64,000 bases of DNA from Pestalotiopsis fici W106-1 (GCF_000516985.1 NW_006917093.1:1302001-1366000); one strand, 5' to 3'. Shown: positions 1-9,996, counted from the first letter of the stretch. The notes: a model not told the origin generated them from the sequence alone. A program made the numbers and translations.

Positions 1-588
1 GATGCATGCCCTTTTGCCCAGCTCACTTGGCTTATACCAACTGCCCAGGATCGTGTGAGCCGCGGGATAAAAACTCGACTCGGCGAGCCCGATAAAGAAG
101 CGAATCGCCACAACATGATTCGACGTCTTGGCCGCAGCAAGACAGAATGTCAAGACGGTCCAGACGAGTTCACACGAGGGCACCCAGACCGAAGGGCGGA
201 CCCGCGTCAAGACAATCTGGGACGGGATCTGACCCACGACGTAGCCGACGGTCCAGGCCACGTCGACGAGATTGATCTGGTTGCCATTCATGGCCAGGTC
301 TTCCTTCATGCCGCTCACAAAGGCATTGGCCACATTGCCCTGGTCTAGATTCTTGATAAAATAACCAAACGACAGCATGCTGATGAGGTAGACGTCGAGT
401 TTTCGGAGAAATGCGCGCTCTGCTTGCGTGCGCTCTGGGTCATAGTCCCAAATGTACGACCACCATGGCACCGATTTCGCGGTTCCCGGGCTTCCTGGGA
501 TACTGCTGACGCTATCCTGGTGAGACGAAGACTGCTCAAGAGCCGTCGTCTCCTTTGTTGAAGATACCTCCTCTGATTTTGTCGCCAT
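1..588 (-). CDS. MFS permease, anion:cation symporter (Dal5-like), 5' part only
   Basis: The minus strand is open from an ATG at 588 to the left edge, giving exactly 196 codons with no stop, so the gene runs out of the window. The first ~70 residues are a hydrophilic Ser/Thr/Glu-rich cytoplasmic tail. They are followed by YLISMLSFGYFIKNLDQGNV, the TM1 and loop characteristic of the allantoate/pantothenate permease (Dal5/Liz1) branch of the major facilitator superfamily. Further on come WTVGYVVGQIPSQIVLTRV (TM2), a TM3 segment, and RFFIGLAESSFYPAAHTI in TM4, another hallmark of this branch. The family moves small organic anions or vitamins across the plasma membrane with protons; the substrate here cannot be told. 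The truncation is a window artefact. Confidence 0.88.
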   Translation of the reverse strand, partial: MATKSEEVSSTKETTALEQSSSHQDSVSSIPGSPGTAKSVPWWSYIWDYDPERTQAERAFLRKLDVYLISMLSFGYFIKNLDQGNVANAFVSGMKEDLAMNGNQINLVDVAWTVGYVVGQIPSQIVLTRVRPSVWVPSCELVWTVLTFCLAAAKTSNHVVAIRFFIGLAESSFYPAAHTILGSWYKPSELGKRACI

Positions 589-1733
589 GTTGAGCAATGG
601 GGTCGTCTCAGAAGATGATTGTTCTGTTTCCGGCCCTCTAAACTCACCACTTGTGTGGCTTCTTCTGGGGTTACTTCGCGGCCTCGGGCCAGGCGAATAC
701 TGTTTCGAGGACATCAGTGCCAGCCTTTTTAAGTCCTCGGTCGTCTCTGCAAGCCGTGCTAGGTTTGTTATCGCTGCGTGCCAAATCGTACGAGTTGCTT
801 TCCAGGGGGGTGGTTGGGTTGGCAGTCGGGGATCGCTTTCCAACCCTCATGGTTCCTTGATAGCAGAATCCTCGGCATTGAATAGCTGATGACACCTGAC
901 TGGCCCCTGTGTCGCCATACGCGGGATGACTGTCGCGATACGTTTGCGCGTCAGACCCCGATTGGCCGTTGGACTTAGAGGTGATTTGGGACTATAATGG
1001 CGCCATAGCTTGGAGCGGGCTGTGCAAACCACTTCTGATGTTGATTATAAATTTGGGGAAACGCGTTGATGATCAGTGCTCAATTAGGCTTATATAATGA
1101 AAATGCTTGCAATGCATTATTGCTTTGATCAAAACTGCAACTGGCCATGACTGCAACGATTCAAATTTCACAGGCGGTTAGAAATATACCCATTACTAAC
1201 GAAGACTGGCGGGCAGATACCTGGATAGCCTACCTGAGTGAAATGCACAGGGAAGGCCCCAAATATTAAATCCAAAGGCGATAAAAGCAGTGTGTGATTT
1301 GCAGAATTGGTATAAGCTAGAAAAGTATATGCCCTTAACTGGAATTACCCTAAGGCGTTGATCATATTTGTGACTGGTGGGTACAACCTTGAATCTTTTT
1401 GTGATTTATAGTCCCTATCTAATATTAGTGTATAAGTCGCTAGCATATTTTCCGACAAATGACCCTGCATAGCCGTTTGTTTTCATTTATGAATAATTCA
1501 AATGTTGATTTCGACAATAATAAAATTTATCAATATTACGGCGTGCTTTATTTGTTAATTGCTACTTTATAAAGCCGTCAACCCCGTATGTTCTCTCCAA
1601 CGGGACGGCGCGTGCCAAAATTCTACGATGGCAATACCGGGGCAAAGAGTGAATGTGAGTCTTCTTCATCGTCACGATAGCGGTATCCTTCGATATCGTA
1701 ACTTGAACAATATTTTCACAGTCTTTACAGTTC
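589..1733. other. Intergenic, no gene seen
   Basis: About 1.1 kb between the divergently placed MFS start and the 3' end of the cation transporter. The right half is AT-rich. Short frames exist on both strands but none has domain character. It should contain the MFS promoter. Confidence 0.6.
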
Positions 1734-3032
1734 TTACAACGATACAGTATGCGTATACCGCTGATTATATGCACGAGACGATGCTATCCGTGCAACATTT
1801 GATAAGGCGAATCGGCAAAAATTTCCAAGCTGCAAGACGAGATGTATAATCTCGATCCTATCAGCGGGTCTTACGGTGCTCTGGCGCATGCGATGTTTCT
1901 GGGGGAATATTTGGTTAGTCGTGTTGCACAAGCAACAATAAAACTCACACGGAAAGGCCTTACCGTAGTCAATATGCACAAACGCGCGCCCAACACCTTC
2001 GACGGTCTCAAGCTTGTCTTGCAGCTCTTGCGCGACATCATGAGCCTCGCGAAGGGTGCGCTCAGGCGCCATGACAATATCCACCTCGACAAACAATTCT
2101 TCTCCCCAGTGATACGCATGGACAGTATCGACCTGGAGAATCAAATCGGAGTGTCGAAGTGTCAGAAACACGATTTCTTGCACAAAGCTAGGCTCAGCTC
2201 CCAAGCCGCAGAGTTCGAGAAACTCGGACCGGATCGAGCCGATCCAAGTGACGATAATGACGCAGGCGATGAACATGGCGCCAGCCGGGTCGACCCACCA
2301 TTTTAGCTTTGCGCCCGCGGCAGAGGTGAAAATGGCAAAGCCATACTCGAAGCAGTCATTGCGATTGTCCTCCCACAGCATTTGTAGCTGACTGCTATGC
2401 TTGCGAAAGATGAAGCAGTAGACGGCAAGGAAGAGCTTGATGCCGAAACCGCAAGCAGCGGCGACAATGGCGGGGATTTCCAACTTGCCGAGCTCATGGC
2501 TGTCGCTTGCCAGGGCGCGGATGGACTCGACGACCAGGACCAACGAGACAGCCATCAGGGCAAAGGCAAAGCAAATATTGCCGGCGTTGCTTAGGCGGGA
2601 TGCGCCTGCAGGCCAACGGGTCGAATCGTTGAGCTTCTCGGACTTCTTATGCAAATAGTTGAGGCCGATATTGCTAATGGCCTCGCAGCAGCTCTCTGCC
2701 ATGGTGACAAAGAGTGATAGGGATCGGGTCGTGGCGGCGGCATAGATTTGCAGCCCGGCGACGAGGATGGTGCCATAGATGGAGACATAAACGGCGGCTT
2801 TGACGTGGAAGGCCAAGGCATCGGGTTCCGTGTCTAACAAGCGCGCTGCTGTTGGATCTTCGGCCACTTGAATGAGGCGGTTAATGTGCCCATTTTGCGT
2901 CGTATGGTAATTGTTCGTCCGGCGGACTTTTCGGTGCAGGCGACTGGTCAAGGAGGATGTGTGGGACGGGCTGACGAGCGAGTTGCGCAGCCGCTCAAGC
3001 TCGATGTCGCTCGCAAATGGAAGTGTAGCCAT
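1734..3032 (-). CDS. Cation diffusion facilitator (CDF) family metal transporter
   Basis: About 432 residues from the ATG at 3032; an upstream in-frame TTG at 3050 is not a plausible fungal start. A ~80-residue hydrophilic N-terminus leads into TM1 (VYVSIYGTILVAGLQIYAAA) and the CDF core, with typical family text RLSNAGNICFAFALMAVSLV. The C-terminal cytoplasmic ferredoxin-like domain includes VHAYHWGEELFVEVDIVM and ends near FVHIDYGKAF. CDF proteins export Zn, Mn or related divalent metals from the cytosol in exchange for protons. The TM5 site reads DNRND, a D-x3-D pattern seen in Mn-type CDFs. The TM2 site reads ESCCE instead of the usual D-x3-D. The last ~75 residues after FVHIDYGKAF (with several Cys) look unrelated to the family and could be a missed 3' intron or a lost stop. 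Confidence 0.85.
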   Translation of the reverse strand: MATLPFASDIELERLRNSLVSPSHTSSLTSRLHRKVRRTNNYHTTQNGHINRLIQVAEDPTAARLLDTEPDALAFHVKAAVYVSIYGTILVAGLQIYAAATTRSLSLFVTMAESCCEAISNIGLNYLHKKSEKLNDSTRWPAGASRLSNAGNICFAFALMAVSLVLVVESIRALASDSHELGKLEIPAIVAAACGFGIKLFLAVYCFIFRKHSSQLQMLWEDNRNDCFEYGFAIFTSAAGAKLKWWVDPAGAMFIACVIIVTWIGSIRSEFLELCGLGAEPSFVQEIVFLTLRHSDLILQVDTVHAYHWGEELFVEVDIVMAPERTLREAHDVAQELQDKLETVEGVGRAFVHIDYGKAFPCEFYCCLCNTTNQIFPQKHRMRQSTVRPADRIEIIHLVLQLGNFCRFALSNVARIASSRAYNQRYTHTVSL

Positions 3033-3803
3033 GTTGACAGCTAGTTGCAATACTCAAGAAGAATTTGTGGTGTCACAGTAGGATTGGGGCATCGCGTTCT
3101 TATGGTTAGAATTATTCATACCTAGTAGTCTGTCCTTTTTTGTCCAATCCACTTTTTAGCGGCTGTAGCCGCTAACGGCTGCCTCATTACATCTCGCCGT
3201 CCCAGGCTGATACGTCATGGTACGGAATAATCTGTACGTAGTACCAGCGTAGTGGGGCACAAGGGGCGCAGCCAGCTGCAAGTGCGCTTCTCAGTTTGTC
3301 TAGGGCAGAACGGATAGGATGCCGAATTTTCTAAGAGCTATGGTCGTATTTATTAATAACTCCTGTTGTTTCCCTTTGGATTACTGTAAATAAGATTTTG
3401 GAAACTGTAAGATTCATAAGAGTCGGAAATACAAAGAAAAAAAAACTGAATCTTACGCTTCAGATTTAATGTGTGTCACTGTCGTGGACACGGCAACAAC
3501 GTTTTGTCTCGGTACGACCTTCAATCTCGTACTGCTCGTATCAGCCTCGTCGGGTATCGTGATAATGCGAGAATGCATTCTGGGCGCAACTTCTTGGCAT
3601 CGAACGGTTGAGGGGGATGAGATGGTTGGGTGATTCCATGCCATGAAAGTTCTCTCTCTTATGGGAGCATGGATTCTCAAACAGGTCCCGTCATAGCTCT
3701 CATCTGATCTGCTACAGACGCCGAGAATGTTCAAGGAATGTTGAATCTCCGATACCTTGTGCCTGCATATGTCATCTTTGTGACATGGAGTGGGTTGGCG
3801 ACG
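3033..3803. other. Intergenic with short direct repeat; no gene seen
   Basis: Holds repeat copy B1 (3224-3276) and an A-rich tract near 3435. A short 93-codon frame at 3453-3734 shows no domain features. It separates the metal transporter from the 3' end of the regulator gene. Confidence 0.55.
3224..3276 (+). repeat. Short direct repeat, copy B1
   Basis: This stretch and 9744-9800 share a near-identical block, including ATAATCTGT then TAGTAC, AGCGTA and TAGTGGGGCACAAGGGG, in the same orientation. Differences are mostly transitions plus a 3-base insertion (ATG) in B2. The two copies lie just outside the regulator/SDR/monooxygenase trio. It may be a remnant of a small mobile element. Confidence 0.7.
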
Positions 3804-5402
3804 TTATGCCAGCACCGGTATCGAGAGTTTATCTTCTGCCAAGTCAAACCAAAGCCCACGAAACCCGTTGTCCCGTGCCAATTTCGCCAGCCGTATGAAA
3901 GCCCAAAGTTGATCAACGTAGTTTGGGTCTGGAATAATTTGTGATGCATATTGGATGACCTCCTCGCTGACATGGTCGATTTCGAGAAGCGCGACTAGTA
4001 AAGGGAACCTAATTGGTATCCCTATCAAGTGGTCGGGAACCCACTTGACAAAGCATTCCAGCTCGGCAGAGATGGTCATGGCGAGCGGCGCTGCGCATTC
4101 ATCTTTAAACCCGAGCGGATACCGAAGTCGATGAATGATCAACAGTGTCGCCAATCGGTAGATACGCGCTTGCATCAACATGGCCGAGACCTCGGGCTGA
4201 CTATACCGGCTAAAGAATGCTTTCGAAGGCTTGGGCTCCCATTGGTGAACCCGCTGATAAATTTCTTCCAATTCTTTCGCATACTCGTCAGCCTGTCGAC
4301 TGAAAGCTGGGTTCTCGGGACTATCTTCAAGCACTTCTGCCGCCCTTTTGGCTCGGTGACTGATTTTGCACACTTCGTATTGGAGGTCAATGAGGCCGAC
4401 GCACAATCCAGCCCACCTGTCGACAATCGAGCAGTCAGTAGTGTCATCACATGGTACTTGAATGACCGGGATTTCGCGTTTGACAAGGGACTCTATGGTG
4501 TCGATGAAAATAGGTGTGATTGTAATCGGGTACAGAGAAGTTTCGGTCAACAGAGACGGATACCAGTCCTTTACAAGCAGGAGGGAACGTCGGACTATTG
4601 CGTGGGCCGATGTACCCAAGATAGCAACATGATAAACAAGCAAGATTTGTCCCAGCATAATGACGGCAGCTGCATCTTTCAGGTGGTTGATAGCCGGGGC
4701 TTGTAGCTGCTTGAGGCATTGGGATCCTTCACCCAGGTCCACTTCACCCAGAGTTCGAACCTTGTTGTTCTCCGAATCCCACAAGGCAAGGGCCGTTGAA
4801 TAAGCGTTCACAACCACCCCATTTGAATATTGGAGCACCATCATAACGGCTTCGCGGAACCCATCGGAGAAGCTGCGCCCGATCATGAAGTTCTTGTGAA
4901 AGTCGTGAAATATTCGCGGATTTGACAGGAGGTCATGGACTTGCTTATCTCGGTAGGTCAGCGACGAGTCTAGAGCGGGCAGTCGAGGTGCTGGTCCATC
5001 GATGAGCGCGTCCATAAGAGCAATAAAACCATTGTGAGAATCGGAGTGCCCATCATCCCATGATGAAGCGGGCGCGTATGGTGCGAAAGTCGGAGCTTTC
5101 GGGTTCTCCGTCTGTGTCTCGGTCTCCGGCTCCGACTGAGACATGATTAAGGACATGGATGAGTGGCCATTTGACGGCTGTTGCTCATGCTGTTGGCTGG
5201 CAATCTCGCTTCCCAACGTCATGATGTTGCAGGATCCATAAGAAAATTTACCGGCAATAGGTGGACGACCCATCCGCCGAGCCCGCCGATTGAAAGAGCA
5301 TGCTTTTAGCCGAGTCCGGCATTGTCGGCAGTCACTCTGAGAGGCTTCGAAGTGACAGCGTTCTTTTCTCCGGTGGCATCGGTCACAAGCTGTCTGAGGC
5401 AT
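3804..5402 (-). CDS. Zn2Cys6 fungal transcription factor
   Basis: A 532-residue intronless frame with ATG at 5402. Residues 6-35 carry six cysteines spaced C-x2-C-x6-C-x8-C-x2-C-x6-C (C6, C9, C16, C25, C28, C35), the binuclear zinc cluster that binds CGG triplets. The basic linker RRARRMGRPP follows. Residues ~60-110 are low-complexity Ser/Gln/Glu-rich, and residues ~150-520 are an alpha-helical region resembling the fungal-specific regulatory domain of the Fungal_trans_2 type (PF11951 by character). Most likely a nuclear activator. Its 3' neighbour is the metal transporter. Upstream lie the SDR (same strand) and the divergent monooxygenase, so it may regulate that pair and perhaps the PKS genes at 25-36 kb; that link is inference. 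Confidence 0.9.
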   Translation of the reverse strand: MPQTACDRCHRRKERCHFEASQSDCRQCRTRLKACSFNRRARRMGRPPIAGKFSYGSCNIMTLGSEIASQQHEQQPSNGHSSMSLIMSQSEPETETQTENPKAPTFAPYAPASSWDDGHSDSHNGFIALMDALIDGPAPRLPALDSSLTYRDKQVHDLLSNPRIFHDFHKNFMIGRSFSDGFREAVMMVLQYSNGVVVNAYSTALALWDSENNKVRTLGEVDLGEGSQCLKQLQAPAINHLKDAAAVIMLGQILLVYHVAILGTSAHAIVRRSLLLVKDWYPSLLTETSLYPITITPIFIDTIESLVKREIPVIQVPCDDTTDCSIVDRWAGLCVGLIDLQYEVCKISHRAKRAAEVLEDSPENPAFSRQADEYAKELEEIYQRVHQWEPKPSKAFFSRYSQPEVSAMLMQARIYRLATLLIIHRLRYPLGFKDECAAPLAMTISAELECFVKWVPDHLIGIPIRFPLLVALLEIDHVSEEVIQYASQIIPDPNYVDQLWAFIRLAKLARDNGFRGLWFDLAEDKLSIPVLA

Positions 5403-5804
5403 TATGGTGCCCTCTTCCGCTTCCAGTTGTTATCGAGTCGAAGGACTGGTAGTATTATGATGTTGAGTGTAGGAGATGATGCAGAGGTGGAATAGTGACG
5501 ACGGGATTGTGCGGAGCCTTGGTTGCTTAGTCGGTTGCTCGGGTTTTGCGACTGCCGACGCCTAAAAGCTGGGCGCGGTATTTTCATTATTAGTTCTACC
5601 GGAGGTACCTGTTTTACTCCACTACACAAGAAGATGAATCAACATGGCAAAGCAAAGATTTGGATGAGGAGGCGCTGATATCTTGCACCTGTTACTTGTT
5701 GATCCAAAGCTAGAGTTGATATTTGTATGATATCCAACATGAAAGATGATTGATGGATCTACAAGTGAAATACATTCCCTGAAGAACCGGAATTCCTCTA
5801 TCCT
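5403..5804. other. Promoter region of the regulator; no gene
   Basis: About 400 bp between the 3' end of the SDR gene and the ATG of the Zn2Cys6 gene, both on the minus strand. No coding frame of interest and no clear operator recognised. Confidence 0.5.
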
Positions 5805-6857
5805 TCAACTATGGCTCACAGCATCCCTGATAATCTCCTGAAACCAATTCGGGAGCCCTCGAAATCCGGATAGCCATGACAAACGCGAGGGAATGACCAG
5901 CTGAGCGCCACGACAGGAGTATATCTGCTTCAAAATAGCTCCAGATATATCCTCAGGCTCTAGCATCTGGCCACTCTTGCCCTCAATCTGCTCCTTGGAC
6001 TTGCTCGTCATGTCCGTGTTTACAAAAATTGGATGCACCACTGTCGTTATTATACCGGGAGCTTTGTAGATGTTCCTGATCTCGGAGGCAAGACCCTCAT
6101 GAAAAGAGAGCACGGCCGCTTTTGAGGCCGAGTACTCGACAGTTGTCGGTAGCGTGACGAACGACGCCAAGCTGGCAACCGTGACGATGTGGCCCTTATT
6201 CCTCAGCATCATTACTGGCAAGAATTCCTTGACAGTATACCAATGTGATAGGACGTTGACGTCAAAGAGTTTGGACACCTTCTCCGGACGGGAATCAAGG
6301 ATGGAGTCGCGGTTGATAAGTCCGGCATTGTTAATGAGAATGGAAGGGTGGCCAAGGTCCTCACGAATCTTGTCGGCCGCCTCTCTTACAGCCTGAGGCG
6401 AGGTGATATCGCAGTTGTAATAGAACAGCGTCTTGTGATGCGCGAGATCCGAGGGCAAATTTGCGACATCGAGGACTGCGACCCTGACGCCTTTATGGAG
6501 GAGTCCGAGTACCGTGGCTTTGCCAATGCCATTGCAACCACCAGTGACGACAGCTATCTCCTCGTCCCAATGCCATCCTTGGTGCCCTCGAAGCTTCCAA
6601 TTGTTGCTGGCGCGAAGATTCTGTAGCTTGCTCAGACTTCGGGCAAGACCAAGACCAAGAAGAAATTTCAAGCTAGAATGGAGAGTACCAAGTCCAACAT
6701 ATCTTCTGATCAATTCTGAGGCGGTGATTTTGGCAACGAGATGAGACGGGCCATACTTCAAAAATGCAATAGCAGATAAGGTAATAGCTGGGTTCAATGA
6801 AAGATCGAGCATAAGCTGACTTGAGTTGACGGCTACTTCAAGGAGGGCAGCCATCAT
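5805..6857 (-). CDS. Short-chain dehydrogenase/reductase, membrane-anchored 17beta-HSD11/RDH10-like
   Basis: About 350 residues from the ATG at 6857; an in-frame GTG at 6881 is unlikely as a start. The first ~90 residues carry hydrophobic stretches typical of ER- or lipid-droplet-anchored SDR16C-type enzymes. The Rossmann core shows the NAD(P) motif AVVTGGCNGIGKATV, the structural NNAG (INNAGL), a catalytic Ser in TVASLAS, and Y-x3-K in YSASKAA. Members oxidise or reduce hydroxyl/ketone groups on lipophilic substrates. In sphinganine-analogue clusters an SDR reduces the 3-keto intermediate, so a ketoreductase role with the alpha-oxoamine synthase is possible. The gene is divergent from the flavin monooxygenase across a shared ~0.77 kb promoter containing a CCG-N5-CGG inverted repeat. 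Confidence 0.9.
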   Translation of the reverse strand: MMAALLEVAVNSSQLMLDLSLNPAITLSAIAFLKYGPSHLVAKITASELIRRYVGLGTLHSSLKFLLGLGLARSLSKLQNLRASNNWKLRGHQGWHWDEEIAVVTGGCNGIGKATVLGLLHKGVRVAVLDVANLPSDLAHHKTLFYYNCDITSPQAVREAADKIREDLGHPSILINNAGLINRDSILDSRPEKVSKLFDVNVLSHWYTVKEFLPVMMLRNKGHIVTVASLASFVTLPTTVEYSASKAAVLSFHEGLASEIRNIYKAPGIITTVVHPIFVNTDMTSKSKEQIEGKSGQMLEPEDISGAILKQIYSCRGAQLVIPSRLSWLSGFRGLPNWFQEIIRDAVSHS

Positions 6858-7624
6858 TTTAAATTGCTGGTAGAAAGACACTTAATGATTCTAATCTTTG
6901 GTTGACGAATCACTTGGAATTTGCTTGAATATATATGTCTGGTAACTAAGGTTAGTCGGTTCGTGCCAAGCTTGACAGTCAGCCACAGCCAACAAAGATG
7001 GTCATTGCCATCGCGACCCAAACAAGTAAACCAAACCGAGCCTCGGTTAAGTCGATCTATCATGTTCGAAGTCAGTCAATCAAGACATTTCCCGTATTTC
7101 GCACGCTGTGATGTAACCCGTCGAAAGTTTCTGTCGGAGTGACTGGACTATCGTCGTTCTGCTTTTTATGGTGCTTCGGTGACTTTTATCCATTCCAAGG
7201 CTAGCGTCTTTCGGCTGCTGCGGCGCACTGCGGCTCTCGGACACCCTTTGCCCAATAACCACTTCTTGCAACGGTATAGTCTTCAATAGGAACTTATTTC
7301 AGAAACTGCCTCCCTGAAAACTGTGAGTTTTTCTTGCGTCATTGGAAGACCCAATTGAATCCTTGGAACATAATCCATGTAGCACAAGAGAGTCCAACCT
7401 CGGCTTGTCATGTGTTTATTGCCATTTGGGAGGACGCACTGGATGTCGAGTTTCTGCAAACGGGCTCTAACAAGTACACAGAATTACGTTTGTGAGTTTG
7501 CATATATAGTGGCTGATATCGCATTTTGTTTGCGAGTCAAGATATTACAATCCATTCCTTCCGACCTTGCACTACTTCCATTATCACTTTGTCACCCCAC
7601 AGTTGTTTTGAATTCCTCTCCATC
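6858..7624. other. Bidirectional promoter between SDR and monooxygenase
   Basis: The two starts are divergent and ~770 bp apart, so this stretch must drive both genes. It contains the palindromic CCG/CGG element at 7034-7048. No gene is seen in it. Confidence 0.6.
7034..7048. promoter_or_regulatory. Candidate Zn2Cys6 site: everted CCG-N5-CGG inverted repeat
   Basis: AACCGAG-C-CTCGGTT is a perfect 7-bp inverted repeat with a 1-base spacer, i.e. CCG-N5-CGG. It lies ~177 bp upstream of the SDR ATG and ~577 bp upstream of the monooxygenase ATG. Paired CGG triplets are the known recognition form of Zn2Cys6 dimers. Binding by the neighbouring regulator is inference. Confidence 0.45.
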
Positions 7625-9145
7625 ATGCACTGTTCAAACAATTCAGAGCGACCTTTCATCAACCCAGACATTAAGGAGTCCGAACCCGGATCCCAACACG
7701 AAGAGTCATTCGATGTCGTCGTGATTGGCGCCGGAATTTCCGGCATCAACACGGCAAGGTCTATACAGAATGGAGCTCCTAAAGGGACTTCTTATGTTAT
7801 TCTCGATAAGAGAAACCATATTGGAGGCACTTGGGATCTCTTCCGCTATCCTGGAGTCAGGTCTGACTCGGACATGTTCACCTTCAGCTTCTCTTGGAAC
7901 CCGTGGAACAAAGAAAAGCCCCTGGCAACAGGCTCTGAAATTGCTGCCTACCTCATGGATTCGGCCGCAAAGATTGGTGCAGATAAACACATGCGACTTC
8001 AGCACACTGTCATCTCGGCTGAATGGTCTTCTGTCGAGCCAGCCTGGAGGGTTTCGGTACGCGATGCTGACGAGAGACTCACAATCTTCAAGGCTCGCTT
8101 TGTGGTTTTCGGTACAGGCTACTACGATTTCAATGAAGCAAGGCGGACGTCGATCCCTGGGTTAGAGAAATTCCAAGGCCAGGTTATTCAGCCGCAGTTC
8201 TGGCCCAACAACTACGACTATCTGAATAAGAATATGGTCATCATTGGTAGTGGAGCGACGGCAGTCACGTTGCTTCCAACCCTGGCTGAAGATGCTCGGC
8301 ACGTAACTATGCTTCAGAGGAGTCCAACCTATATTGCAGCGCTGCCAATGACGAGGGGACTCTTTACCAAAATTTGGCAATCAGTCCTGCCTAAATCCTT
8401 GACAAGTCGCTGGAACCGACTCCAATACATCATCATGACTTACATGAAGTATGATCACTCCCGCAGGCACCCCGACAAGGTCCGCGATGTTCTGCAGAAA
8501 GCAAGTGCGCAACAACTCCCCCCTAATATCCCAGTCGATCCACACTTCACTCCGCGATATAAGCCATGGGATCAGCGACTTTGTGCTTGCCCCGACGGTG
8601 ATTTCTACGCTGCTCTTCGGTCGACTAAGGCAAGCGTAGTCACGGATACCATTGAGCGAGTTACGGAGAATGAGATCGTCCTCAAGTCTGGTCAGAGACT
8701 GCAAACGGATGTCATCATCCCGGCAACAGGTCTTGAACTACAGTTTGGTGGCGGTGTACAAATTTCAGTGGATGGCAGAATCATTGACCCTTCTACCAAG
8801 TTCGCCTGGAGGGGCTGCATGCTGCAAGATGTGCCTAATCTAGCTTTCGTCATAGGTTATGTCAATGCATCGTGGACTCTAGGCGCCGAAGCTACGGGCC
8901 TGCTTCTCGCTCGGCTTTGGGGCCAGATGGAGGCAACGCGCACATCAACGGTAACTCCAAGGCTGGAGAACCCCGATGGAATGCCTGAGGTTCCTGTCTT
9001 TAACCTCTCGTCAACATATTTCCAGAATTCGGCAAACATCTTTCCGAAAGGAGGCACGGGTGCTTGGGAGCAGAAGAAAAACTATTTCGTCGATGTATGG
9101 AGAGCTAGTTGGGGTGATTTATCTACTGGGCTCATATTCCGTTGA
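7625..9145 (+). CDS. FAD-dependent monooxygenase, EthA/Baeyer-Villiger-like
   Basis: A single 506-residue frame from the ATG at 7625; an in-frame ATG at 7526 would add 33 residues lacking the family's character. Seen: FAD-binding VVVIGAGISGINTARSI near residue 25, then HIGGTWDLFRYPGVRSDSDM (the GGTW and YPG-x-RSD blocks of class B flavoprotein monooxygenases). The fingerprint region FQGQVIQPQFWP follows, then the NADPH motif VIIGSGATAVTL and ATG in VIIPATGLEL. Order and length match EthA-type Baeyer-Villiger monooxygenases, which insert oxygen next to a ketone using NADPH and O2. The fingerprint normally has His where this protein has Gln (see findings), so the chemistry could differ. Divergent from the SDR gene. 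Confidence 0.92.
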   Translation: MHCSNNSERPFINPDIKESEPGSQHEESFDVVVIGAGISGINTARSIQNGAPKGTSYVILDKRNHIGGTWDLFRYPGVRSDSDMFTFSFSWNPWNKEKPLATGSEIAAYLMDSAAKIGADKHMRLQHTVISAEWSSVEPAWRVSVRDADERLTIFKARFVVFGTGYYDFNEARRTSIPGLEKFQGQVIQPQFWPNNYDYLNKNMVIIGSGATAVTLLPTLAEDARHVTMLQRSPTYIAALPMTRGLFTKIWQSVLPKSLTSRWNRLQYIIMTYMKYDHSRRHPDKVRDVLQKASAQQLPPNIPVDPHFTPRYKPWDQRLCACPDGDFYAALRSTKASVVTDTIERVTENEIVLKSGQRLQTDVIIPATGLELQFGGGVQISVDGRIIDPSTKFAWRGCMLQDVPNLAFVIGYVNASWTLGAEATGLLLARLWGQMEATRTSTVTPRLENPDGMPEVPVFNLSSTYFQNSANIFPKGGTGAWEQKKNYFVDVWRASWGDLSTGLIFR

Positions 9146-9996
9146 TTTGGCAGTGTTCAGACAGAATTGTGCTAGCTTTAGGTAATTCTACACGAGGGAC
9201 GTCTTCTATATTTGACAAAGCCTAGTACAACTAAGCGCACGGAATAACAAAACTTCGTGCCTTGAACCAAGGTGGCATTTTTGTAGGGTCTTGTAGCAGG
9301 TGCCACTTCGGGAAGTTGTGAATTTGCCGTGGCATTGCGAATACTCGTGGACCAAGTCTAATTGAGACATAAGTCCCCGAAAAGATGACTAACAGGACAT
9401 ATTGAATTAGTACATAGGTATGTGATCAAGCATTAGCGAATCACTATCCGGAACGCACTAACCTCAGCTAAGGGGGCCAGTCTTTGCTAATCTATAAAGA
9501 TATTTGAGGAACGCATCGGCGACTTGTTTCCGTATACACTCTGGTCGGTCTTTTTAGCACCTTCAACCCGGAACACCCGAATGCCTAGAATCATTTGACA
9601 ACGGATCGTGAGCTCGTGTTGGTCGGCTCTTTGCGTGGCAGTAGATTTTATTTAGGCTTTACATGCTTCTGGAGACATTGCTCACCGTACATAGCGAGAT
9701 GCATCGATTTGGTGACTACCTAGGTAGATAATCTTTGCGTCAGCGGATAATCTGTGCATAGTACTAGCGTAATGTAGTGGGGCACAAGGGGGGTGGCCAG
9801 CGCAGGTGCTGTAAGTGCAGATGTTGGTGTTGGCAACTAGCTACGATTTCGTTCACAAGCTTTTGCCGAATAATACTTTTGCGCGTATTTCTTTGGGGCT
9901 TTTGGTGTTTTACTTATTGCATTAGCAGTGTTTTGCCCTATGTGGTTATTTCCAGTCTACGAGTTGCTTATAAACTCTTTCATTTTATTCTACATA
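9146..9996. other. Intergenic with repeat copy B2; no gene seen
   Basis: About 850 bp between the convergent 3' ends of the monooxygenase and the ubiquitin-like gene. Holds repeat copy B2; otherwise nothing recognisable. Confidence 0.55.
9744..9800 (+). repeat. Short direct repeat, copy B2
   Basis: Second copy of the B repeat described at 3224-3276, same orientation. The copy retains ATAATCTGT, TAGTAC, AGCGTA and the TAGTGGGGCACAAGGGG core. Confidence 0.7.

Noticed and set aside
1842..2306. 154-codon plus-strand frame
   Set aside because: Antisense to the cation diffusion facilitator.
3453..3734. 93-codon minus-strand frame
   Set aside because: No start context or domain features; low-complexity mix.
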